A DNA stretch of 64,000 bases, from NCBI GenBank assembly GCA_023935145.1, contig CM043702.1, positions 79,484,320-79,548,319 on the forward strand, in the 5' to 3' direction. The DNA comes from Bretschneidera sinensis. Taxonomy: Eukaryota; Streptophyta; Magnoliopsida; Brassicales; Akaniaceae. The notes below the pieces were generated by a model. The model saw only the letters and a program-made list of their open reading frames with translations. It was not told where the DNA came from and ran no database searches. The position numbers were made by a program, and so were the translations under genes. The number at the start of each line of letters is the position of its first letter. The first letter of the stretch is position 1. This document shows positions 55,420 through 64,000 of this stretch, piece by piece.

Positions 55420-56686
55420 GACTCCAGATATTACTCTATAACAAGACTCCACAAGATTTTTCTTGGTCTTCATAGTCGAGAGGTTGGTAATATCATCTCC
55501 ATCAGTTGTCAAAATTATTCCTCTAATAAGTTTTGAGACAACAAAAGGGCTCTTTAACGACCTTCACATTCCAACCAAGGGAGTAGGAGTATAAGACACC
55601 TGATAAAGCGGAACTATCTGTTGGGCCTGAGATCCGGGATTAGAGGACACCACGATGGACTGAAGAGCCTAAGAAGCCGAAGCCTTAGGAACCTAATTCT
55701 CTTTCCTTTTGGAGGCTTCATTTCCTTAGGCCTTGAACTTCTTCCTTGAGGCCCCATTTTTAGTAGAAGGCAAAGGTTGAGTCGAAGAAAGATCCTTATA
55801 CTTCTTGGTAGCAACAGTCTCTTGAGCCTTCTTCGCCACCTCAGAATTAGTCAATACGGCATCGGTTGTAAAGAAAACCAAAGTAAAAAAAAAAACGGGT
55901 CATAAATCCAACCGAATAACAAAAATGGAGCAATCTTTACCTTCAAGATGATAAGTTTCATAACAACTATAGCCATAACACCTCAATAGCTCCTAATTAA
56001 CTAATTGTTTTTTAAAGATTATGTTCTTGCTAACCAAGAGTTTCTCCATCATGACATTCTCTTCAGAGAATAGGATGGGAGGACTTTAGTCTAGAATCTC
56101 CCCATAATTCCACTTCAGCAGAAACTAGAAAGATTTAAGTCCCTCCATGAAAAAGAACAATTCCTTCCAAGCCTCAATCAAAGAGGGACCACAAACAAAC
56201 TTTCTCTTGTTCTTATGTGAAAGGTTGAGCCACCCCACCCTGAACTATGATACCTTTTCCAAGAATAAATCTATTGAAACATCTTTCTATTTTTCTTTCT
56301 ATAAGCCCTTTGGAAGACGATGTACATTTGAAGCCTATTATGTTTCTGAGAAAATTCAGCGGTAGTTGGGAAAGATAGACAACAAAATGATTCAAAATCT
56401 CCTACAAGTTAGGATCTAAAAGGAATCTCAAACCCAATTTTAGGTGATCCAAGTAGTAAGTCAGATATAAAGGAGCCTCATCTGGTACAGTTGAGCAAGC
56501 CCTGACATCCTCATCCACATAGTGAGGCTTCCAATACGTAGGTACAAAATATTTTGTATGGATAAAGCAAATTTCTTCGTGGGTAACAATACTCAATATT
56601 TGCAAAGTTGAATCCTCGTTAGGATCCCTGAGACTAACTTGGTTATCTTTAACCACTCTAAGTTCAAAAGACATTCTCCAAAGCAT
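54644..56686 (-). pseudogene. Antisense extra ORF of Tat-like element X
   Basis: Minus-strand text from 56686 reads MLWRMSFELRVVKDNQVSLR, CFIHTKYFVPTYWKPHYVDE and AQPFT in consecutive frames down to about 56213, then decayed basic/coiled-coil text to 54644 (KILYDFNYKGLDILKEFKEV). It lies between integrase and the 3' LTR, opposite to the element. Extra ORFs in this position and orientation are known in plant Tat elements; their role is unknown. A CA/TA microsatellite at 55325-55416 breaks it. Confidence 0.55.
55325..55416. repeat. Compound CA/TA microsatellite
   Basis: About 29 CA units (55325-55382) followed by about 17 TA units. Open frames across it (THTH, CVCV, YIYI) are artefacts. Confidence 0.95.
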
Positions 56687-56689
56687 ATA

Positions 56690-57694
56690 AAGAAAAAGTT
56701 GAAAAAATGAAAGAAATAGTTTTGAAAAGACCCCTTATGTTCTGAATGTTTACAAGCAATGGAGAAGATGAAAGTGACATTTAAGTGCCCTTTTATAGCC
56801 CTGATAATGCCAAAAAAAATGCCACATCCGCACGTCTCCTATGACATTAAAACTAACGGCACAAAGGCATGTTTTTGGTAGTTCAAAAGTTCCATCATTA
56901 CTTCCTGCGACACATGTAAATGTTCAAAGAAGCCCAAACGATTGACCTGTTCCTATAGTCTTTTAAAAGCCCAAAGGAACTTGGATCATCAAGGTAGTAT
57001 AAGGCCTATCATTGTCCTTAAACACCAAAATACGAAACTAAAGCTCTTGTAGCAACACAGTTCCACGTTAAGTCAAAGAGAATAATGAGACTTCAATCAC
57101 ACAACTCTCATTCAGTTGGTGTTAAGTCTTCGATCAATAACTCCCCCCAAAGTGGAACTTAGACATCTGAAGTATGAAGTTCCATCTCAGATTCATAGGG
57201 AACAAGATTAGTTACAAAAAAACCAACAAATAAGAGTTACAGTTTCAGTCATATGATTTTTTTCGATAAGGGATTATGACTTCAATCGCACCAATTCCTG
57301 TAAAGGCATAACTAAGGCCACCAAAGCCACACAGTCCTACTTTGAATCAACAGGAGTTTAGATTTAACCCAATGTAACTCCCACAAAGTAGGGATTCAAG
57401 CTCGCACAACCATATAATTCCACATGGGGTTAAGAAAAAATTACGACTTCATTTCAAAAATTTCTACAATATGGGAATGATGAACTTCAGAACCGGTTAA
57501 TTCTTGTCAGGTTGAGATTCAGACCCTCACACCCACATTTGAGCCAAAGTGGAACTAAGGCTCTTAAAATCACACAATTCCGTTTGACAATCACCCATTC
57601 TTACATCTATGTAAGTGGTCAAACCTAAGAGACACTAGAAAAAGAACTTTACTCTCTTAAAAAAATCCCTTGACTTTTAAGAGAGTGAAAGGCA
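56690..57694 (+). other. Untranslated region of element X with diffuse repeats
   Basis: No coding sequence. Phrases such as CACACARTTCC, GACTTCAATC and AAAGTGGAACT recur irregularly, suggesting an old, decayed tandem array. Confidence 0.5.
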
Positions 57695-58229
57695 TGTGGA
57701 TCAAAAGTCCGGTGAGATATAGGCACATGGATTATGACATCACAAGTAATAATGATCCACCACCTAAACAATATAACTTATGAATCTAAACTGAACAAGA
57801 TAAGACTTTGTAGGAAATAATGATGGTCATAAGTCTACTAAGACTATGGATCTGACTACTCAAGGACAAAGGATGTCCGCAAACCCACTCGACATGGGTA
57901 AGCTTATGTTGACGAGATCTACACTGGTTTCCCTAAAGATCTCGTACCTCTCTTAATCCTATATAAAGAGAACACAAGTCCCCTGGAGAGAGAGCAAACA
58001 CATCTAACAGAAAGAACTGGCCACTTTGGTATTCCTTATAATCCTTCCTTTTATGTCACATCGGTACATTTACTAACTAAACAGTTAGAGGATCTTTTCC
58101 AGAGTATAAAACTCCAGGTGACTTCTTTTGCAGGGCTTCGTGTACTAAGTTGACGTAAATACATGAACAAGGACAAACTCTCTCTCCCTGCAATACATCA
58201 AATAATCTAGGTCCTTTTCACCCCGTTGA
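57695..58229 (+). repeat. 3' LTR of element X, right end missing
   Basis: Aligns with 48260 onward up to CACCCCGTTGA at about 58229, then similarity stops abruptly about 40 bp short of the expected end. Confidence 0.8.
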
Positions 58230-59373
58230 ATTCATTTTTGAAAGATATTAAAGTAATTAGAGAGAGAAAGTTTGTGAAATTTTAAGTCTTAAAATCCCTT
58301 CTTCCAATGCAGTGATTAAAGAGGTTTCATAGAGTTTCAAGTAATAAAATCCATCTCAAATAGGTGAAGTATATGGGCAAACATAAAACAATCATATTGG
58401 AAGTGTTAGAGATTGAAGAAGACTTAAACTCATTGAAAATCTCAAGTGTTCATATGTCTAAGAGATAAATGAAAAGGTATCGACTTTGAAACGACCATAA
58501 CTCCCTCAAATGAGATCAGAATTGACTAATTTTGTTTTGTTAGAAAGATATGAATGTCTAGTTTCATATAAATTAGTTTCAATTAAAAATTCAAAATATT
58601 TCATGATATAGGTACAAAATACCACAAATAGACCAATTTCAACACTAGTTAATGAAACAATCATATCTTCTAGAACACTATTCCATTTTGGGTTCACAAT
58701 ATATCAAATTAGTTATTTAATCAATATTTCTAACCATGTAAGCATCTTTCATATTTTGAAAGTTATAAAGCTTGGAAATCAGGTGCTTAAAATAGTTAAA
58801 TAAATCACTTTGATGAAGTTAAAATTTTGAGTCTTGAATTATGTTCACCATTTCCCCTTAAAGTTTAATTATTGAGCTTCTAACTTGCATTCATAACTAT
58901 AATCATCCAAATCGGCCACCAAAATTGATGTACGTAAAATATATCACCTATTAGGAGATCAACACATGGCCATCATCAAAGGTATTAAAGTAATTTCATA
59001 CCCTCCAAGGGAAAAGAAGACATGTCCTATAAAAAAGCCCAATCTCCCATTCTTGAAATAAGGGCAAAACGGTAAGTCAACTTTGGAGGGACCCACTATA
59101 TTTTCCCATTAGGGTAAGATTCCAAGCCCTATATAAAGGGGCATACTATTCTAGGTGCCCTATTCATTACACTCTTTTCAAAATATTATTCTCTCATTTC
59201 CTCTTCTCTTTCTTAGGTCATATTTTGACTCAAGCATCGAAAGGCTCTCCCTAGAGAAAAACACTCTGGGCTACTTCCTTTTTCATATACCTTGGACTCT
59301 AGTGATGTGGATCTAATCTCAGAGGATGACTTGGACTGATGCAATCAGACCTAACATATTTTCATCATCAACA
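58229..59373 (+). repeat. 5' LTR of element Y
   Basis: Probable start TGAATTCATTTTTG, end TCATCATCAACA at 59373. TATA box CTATATAAAGG near 59131. It contains a phrase CGACCATAACTCCCTCAAAT (58492-58511) followed by GATCAGAATTGACTAATTTT. The left boundary is inferred only from where X similarity stops. Confidence 0.6.
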
Positions 59374-59374
59374 G

Positions 59375-59394
59375 ATTGACATTGTTTATGGGAA
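59375..59394 (+). promoter_or_regulatory. Decayed Tat primer-binding site, element Y
   Basis: ATTGACATTGTTTATGGGAA after the LTR end; the Tat consensus ATTGGCGCCGTCTGTGGGAA differs from it mainly by C-to-T and G-to-A changes. Confidence 0.65.
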
Positions 59395-59414
59395 TGACAA
59401 ATTTTATCTAAACG

Positions 59415-61990
59415 ATGTCACCTAGAAAACCACTTGCTCTTCCTACTCAGAAGAAAACCCTTCGTCAACCGACCTTTGAAGTCAATCAGCGATACCTAAT
59501 TGTGCTACCTCCCCTATTGGCCTTTATTGATGGACACAACCTTTAGCATGCCTTAAAGAGACGCATTTACCCCGAAACCACTATTGAGTGGGTTTGAGCA
59601 TTTCTCCCGAATGACTTTACTGACTTGGTTGTCCAGCTCATACCTGAGCTAAGCTGAGCTAAACAACACTAACCTCAATCTCCATAAGAGATCCTTGCAC
59701 GAAAGTCGTTCGAGGTCAAACCTTATGAGCCCTTCCTCACTTTGAGGAAGTGACTTCAAGTATAAGGGATGACCGACTTGACCATGGTAAAGACCGAGAG
59801 AACATAGTTGAGAGAGTGGAACCTAACAGACAAGGCCCTATGCCTTCGTTCGTAAAAATGAATTCATCTCCAACTCTATCTCGAAAAAGCAACAACAAGA
59901 CCATAAAAGGTGTAAGGTCAACAAATAACTAAAAGAGATGAACTTCCAAATAAGACTTGCTCTAAAAGAGAAAGGGTTGGATATCATAGATGAGTTTAAA
60001 CCCTATGACAACCTTTTCATGCCAGAAATAATGGTTGAAGAGGCCAACAATCTCAATCTTTCAACCATTGAGACATATTGCGGCAAAACTTTTTCTATCG
60101 ATCACTTAGAGGCATACACTTCTATGATGCTATTCCACGGCTACTTAGATGCTCTGATGTGTCAAGCTCTTTTTACTACTCAACGTGAAACAACAAAGAC
60201 TTAGTTCTCTCATTTATTGGTAAATCAATCAAATTCTTTGATCATTTTATTGTCCAATTTACTACTCATTTCTTAAATAGTCGAAGTCCAAAAAAGACCC
60301 CTGAAAATCTCCTCACCATAACCCAATACCAAGAAGAAAGCCTTTACCAACACATCCAATGATTCATCTCTCAATCGATACTGATTCATAACTTAGACCA
60401 AATGTTCATGGTGATGGCCTTTGTCAATGGCCTTTGAGCTTGGACTTCAGCCATTATCTATCTTAAAATAAGTTGCACACCATACTTGAGCTCCTTGATA
60501 AGGCAGATGAGCTTATCATTGTTGAAAAAAATCAAGCTTTTCATAAATTGTAGGAAGAAGCCTTTGAAAGGAAAAAGAGGAAAGAGTCTGATGGTCTGAA
60601 GTTAAAGGATAATCATGGAAAAGGAAACTGAGTCAATGATAGAAAGAATAGAAAATCTGAAGTAAGACTATCAATCTTAAAATCAATTACACACCATACC
60701 CGAGCTCCTTGATAAGGAAGACAAGTTTGTGATTGTTGAAGAAGATCAGGCTTTTCATAAACAGCAAGAAAAAGCCTTTTTCGGGAAAAAGAGGAAAATG
60801 TTTGATGGTTCAAAGTCAAAGGATGACCGTGGAAAAGGAAACCGAGTCAACAATGGAAAGAATAGAAAATTGGAGGCATGACCATAGGGATTTGAGAGCT
60901 ACACACCTCTTAATACCTTGATGTCGCAAGTGATGATAGAGATAACGAACCAATACATCATCCAATGGTCGAACAAGATCAAGACCTTGTTAAACAAAAA
61001 AGATGTGTCCAAATTTTGTCGATTCCACCTAGATCATGGTCATGACACCAATGAATGCTGACATTTGAAGAACGAGATTGAAAACCTAATCCAAAGAGTA
61101 TATCTCAAGAAGTTTGTCTGAGGTAACACCCATAAAAGCCCAACTCGTTAAAGAAGCCCAAAATGTAGAAGTATGAGTAGATCAAAGAAAAGAAACAATA
61201 AAAAGAGAGAAAAATACAAAAAAGGTGCAGCCTTTAAAAATGGTTGGATAATGCACCAACACCAAGTGACATCTGAACTATCTTTAGTGAGTAGCCTCCG
61301 GGGAATATACAACTTCTCGCAAACCCTAAACCAAATTTGATGGCTCAGTCAAAGAGTCCAACAAGAAAACCAAGATTGATCATAAAATCAGCTTCATAGA
61401 CGAGGACTTTGAGGGAGTCCAATTTTCTCATGATGACGTAGTGGTTATAGCACTAGTCATTGAAAGAATATTGGTTGACAATGGCTCCTCTCAAGACATC
61501 ATCTACTATGACACCTTTAAGAAAATGAAGTTGACAGATGATTGTCTCAGGCTTACTAATCACCTTATATGGCTTCTCAAGAGAGCATGTCTATTCCAAA
61601 GGACAACATCACTTTGCTGATGACAATGGGAATCGCCACGCACCAAACCACCATAATGAGCACATTCTTGATGATAGACCTTTCGTTTGCCTAAAATTCA
61701 ATCATTAGAAGACTTGAAATGAATTCCATAAAAGTCATGGTATCAATTTACCATCTAAAAATGAAGTTCCGATGGATTTAAGTGTTGGTGAATCAAAGGG
61801 AACCAAGTAGCTATGCGTAGCTGTTACTTAGCTTCCATAAAGGGTAAAGAAAAACTTGATGTTCTTGATGTTCTTCAAATTGAAGATTTGATAGATGCTA
61901 CAAAGCTCTCTCTAAATTAGGAAGGCCTATACAACATCAAAAAAGGTCATCAAGGCAGGACTTTTGAGCTAGGAAAGATGGATGACATAG
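59415..61990 (+). pseudogene. Tat-like gag-protease of element Y, broken
   Basis: Gag starts MSPRKPLALPTQKKTLRQPT at 59415. The gag core lies at about 59938-60204 (LSTIETYCGKTFSIDHLEAY, MLFHGYLDALMCQALF). An intact knuckle-like FCRFHLDHGHDTNEC lies near 61012, followed by a stop and NEIENLIQRVYLKKF. The protease region has ERILVDNGSSQDIIYYDTF near 61463, with its Asp active site intact. The coding text fades at about 61950 before RT. A 214 bp tandem duplication lies in the gag C-terminal part. Many stops exist between these blocks. Confidence 0.8.
60454..60881 (+). repeat. 214 bp tandem duplication within gag
   Basis: 60454-60667 and 60668-60881 align throughout: both carry TCTTAAAAT, CACACCATAC, GAGCTCCTTGATAAGG, AAGCTTTTCATAAA-type text and GGAAAGAATAGAAAAT. 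The copies differ by scattered substitutions. Confidence 0.88.
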
Positions 61991-62311
61991 TCGTGCCTTG
62001 AAGGTGGAATACAGAAAATGAGAAAATTCTACCAGTCATGGACCAACTGTTTTGAGCTAGCCATAAACGAAACTCTCCTTGTAAATATTAAAGACTACGA
62101 ATGAGAATCAAAGGAATTTTGTTTACTACTTTCAACAAAGTTTTATTTCTCAATATACACAAAGTCTAAAACGAGGCTCCGAGAAGAAGCCATGCCTTGG
62201 ATAAACAGCATGTCAAGATTGAAGTTAAGGATCTAAAGAGAAGCCTCAACTCATCTGGACAACCACAAGCACAAGCTTTAAAGTAAGCCTCTACCTCGAA
62301 TGCATTATAAC
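61990..62311 (+). other. Post-pol region of element Y
   Basis: Non-coding. AAAGTTTTATTTCTCAATAT near 62140 resembles the AAAGTGTTCACTTCTCATAT text after integrase in element X (near 54474), suggesting that the whole RT-to-integrase segment has been removed here. Confidence 0.5.
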
Positions 62312-64000
62312 CCAAGGATCGAGGTAAAGGCCTAAAAATGACCCTTCACTTTGCAAAAGTATTCGTAGATGAAGACCAAGGTGAAGGCTCAAAAATAGCC
62401 TTTCACTTTGAAAAAGTCTTCATGGTCGAGTACCGAGGTAAAAGACCAAAAATGTCCCTTCACTTTGTAAGAGTTTTCATGGATGAAGATTGCAGTGAAG
62501 GCCCAAAAATGGCTTTTCACCTTGCAAGAGTCTTGTATATTTAAGGACCGAGGTGGAGGCCCAAAAATTTTGCTTCACTACATAAGAGTCTTCATGGTCA
62601 AGGACCAAGGTGAAGGCCCAAAAATTTCCCTTCACTTTGAAAGAGTTTTCATCGCTAAGGAACGAGGTGAAGGGCCAAAAATGGTCATTCACCTTACAAG
62701 AGTCTTATATCTTCGAGGACCAATGTGGAGGCCCAAAATGGCCTTTCATTTCGCAAGTCTTCATGGTCAAAGATCAAGGTGAAGTCTAAAAATTGGCCCA
62801 TCACTTTTCAAAAGTCTTTATGGCCAAAGATCCAAGTAAAGACCCAAAAATGACCTTTCACCTTACAAGAATCTTGTATCTTTGAGGACCAAGGTGAATG
62901 CCCAAAAGTTATCCTTCACCTCCTAAGAATATTTCAAGGCCGAGGACAAGGACTAGGGTGAAGGCTCGACCTTCATCTTCTAGGAGTCCCTCACGACTAA
63001 AGATGAAGAGTTACGACCTCTAAGAGTCCTTCAAAGCCGAGGAGAAGGTCTTATGACCAAGGACCAAAGTGAAGGCCCTAGATGAACCTTTACAGCTTAA
63101 TTGTCCTTCAAAGCCAAGGATGAGTACCTACAGTCAAAGACAATGAGCTATGACCGAGGACCGAGGTGAAGGCTCAAAATCACCCTTCGCTGAGGACGAG
63201 GACCTATAGTCAAGAATAAAGACCTACAGCCAAAGACCAAATTGAAGGCTTAATATAGCCCTTCACCTCCTAAGAGTCATTCAAAGCTAAGGACGATGAC
63301 GTACGGTTGAGGACAAGGATATATAACCCAGGATTAAGGTCAAGGCCTAAAATGACCCTTAATCTTCCGAGAGTCCTTCAAGATCGAGGATGAAGAGGTA
63401 CAGCCGAGGACCAAGGTGAAGGCCCAAATGACCTTTCAGCTCCTAAGAGTCCTTCAAGGACAAATATGAAGACTTACGAAAAACGATGATGACTTACAGC
63501 TAAGGATGAAGAACTATGATCAAGGATATTAACCTATTTTGAGGACTGATATAAAGGCCCAAAATAATCCTTCACCTCTTCAGAGTCCTTTAAGACCAAG
63601 GACGAAAACATACAGTCTAGGACATGGTGCTATTGCTGAGGACATGGTGTTATGGCCAATGATAAAAAAAACTATAGTCGAGGACGAGGACTTACTATCA
63701 AGGATCGAGGTAAAGGTCTAAAATGGCCCATCACTTCTTAAGAGTCCTTCAAGTCTAAGGATAAAGACCTACAGCTGAGGATTGAGGTGAAGGCCTAAAA
63801 TGGCTCTTCAACTCCTAAGTTTCTTTTAAGGCCAAAGACAAAAAATTATGATCAATGACAGAGGTGAAAGCCTAAAATGGCCTTGCACCTCTTGAGAGTC
63901 CTTCAAAGTTGAGGATGAGGACTTATGGTTGAGAATGATGAGTTACGACTGAAGAAGTTTGACTTGTTATCGAGGACCAAGATGAAGGCTCAAAATACCT
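62312..64000 (+). repeat. Minisatellite, ~57 bp period, continuing past the window
   Basis: Units of the form GACCRAGGTGAAGGCCCAAA then ATGGCCTTTCACCTTRCAAG and AGTCTTCATGGTCAAG. Starts of the GCCCAAAAAT phrase fall at 62387, 62444, 62501, 62560, 62616, 62673 and 62731, i.e. 56-59 bp apart. From about 62990 the unit is enlarged by extra GACGAGGACCTACAGCC-type blocks and spacing becomes irregular (about 75-160 bp). Because 57 is a multiple of three, short frames run through the array, but they are repeat artefacts. Confidence 0.9.

Larger units (their letters stand above)
48260..58229 (+). mobile_element. Tat-like Ty3/gypsy element X
   Basis: 5' LTR 48260-48855, primer site, gag-protease-RT-RNase H-integrase to about 54360, an antisense extra ORF at 54644-56686, a long untranslated region and a 3' LTR from 57695. 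The 3' LTR lacks its last ~40 bp at 58229, where element Y begins. A small solo LTR is inserted in pol (51504-51726). The layout fits the plant Tat/Retand group. Coding is heavily broken. Confidence 0.85.
58229..64000 (+). mobile_element. Tat-like Ty3/gypsy element Y, runs off the window
   Basis: LTR end at 59373, primer site, gag from 59415, protease near 61477, then post-pol sequence and a long minisatellite. No RT, RNase H or integrase text is present between about 61990 and 62060. It starts inside the 3' LTR of X, so it probably inserted there; a matching flank would lie beyond the window. Confidence 0.7.

Noticed and set aside
55269..55512. Frames with THTH, CVCV and YIYI text
   Set aside because: Microsatellite translation.
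62338..62782. Repetitive 19-residue-period protein on the plus strand, with an antisense counterpart
   Set aside because: It arises because the minisatellite period is a multiple of three; frames break as soon as unit length drifts and there is no gene context.
62312..64000. CRISPR-like array
   Set aside because: Units are contiguous and diverged, with no unique spacers, and the context is a plant retroelement.

Overview
This is nuclear DNA of a flowering plant, most likely a eudicot. It is AT-rich, carries long TA, CT and CA microsatellites, and is packed with plant-type LTR retrotransposons (Ty1/copia Tork-like and SIRE-like; Ty3/gypsy Athila-like and Tat-like, plus one chromovirus-like element) and one CACTA DNA transposon. 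Only one host gene looks intact: an intronless invertase/pectinesterase-inhibitor gene at 46003-46569. A short NAC-domain gene fragment lies at about 24.30-24.55 kb on the minus strand. No rRNA, tRNA or CRISPR locus was recognised.

Layout. 1-3852: 3' portion of a CACTA (En/Spm) element with a broken Transposase_24-type gene, subterminal repeats and a terminal CACTACAAG repeat. 3856-6496: two ~1 kb direct repeats around a 0.66 kb spacer. 6681-24058: an old gypsy LTR element with a C-poor non-coding interior, into which three other elements jumped: a minus-strand copia (9802-15330, TSD TAGAT/TAGAC), a related plus-strand copia inside its 3' LTR (17875-23154, TSD GCCTT/ACCTT) and a 512 bp solo LTR (23224-23735). 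24.1-25.7 kb: NAC fragment, AT-rich spacer and a 102 bp tandem duplication. 25699-~33420: 5'-truncated SIRE-like copia with pol, an extra downstream ORF and a 3' LTR. ~33440-45130: remnant of a minus-strand Tat-like element split by an Athila-like element (36033-43919, TSD CTTAC). 45.1-48.2 kb: the inhibitor gene and flanks, with a candidate 351 bp solo LTR. 48260-58229: Tat-like element X, full in layout but riddled with stops, carrying a 223 bp solo LTR inside pol and an antisense extra ORF. 58229-64000: Tat-like element Y, missing the RT-RNase H-integrase core and ending in a 57 bp-period minisatellite that runs off the window.

How it works together. The window is mainly a graveyard. Every retroelement has stops, frameshifts or missing catalytic parts, so none looks autonomous. 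Target-site duplications and split LTRs give an insertion order. The features that go beyond routine annotation are: (i) a palindromic AGTCGACT box clustered in the LTRs or 3' regions of at least three distinct element types; (ii) a threefold array of primer-binding-site-like motifs in both Tork-like copia elements; (iii) 5' LTRs whose TATA region has been deleted or mutated while the 3' LTR keeps it; (iv) repeated loss of the pol core while ends stay intact; and (v) parallel CpG-type decay of the same primer-binding site in three Tat copies. I found no convincing new biological system; these are leads at the level of retroelement biology.
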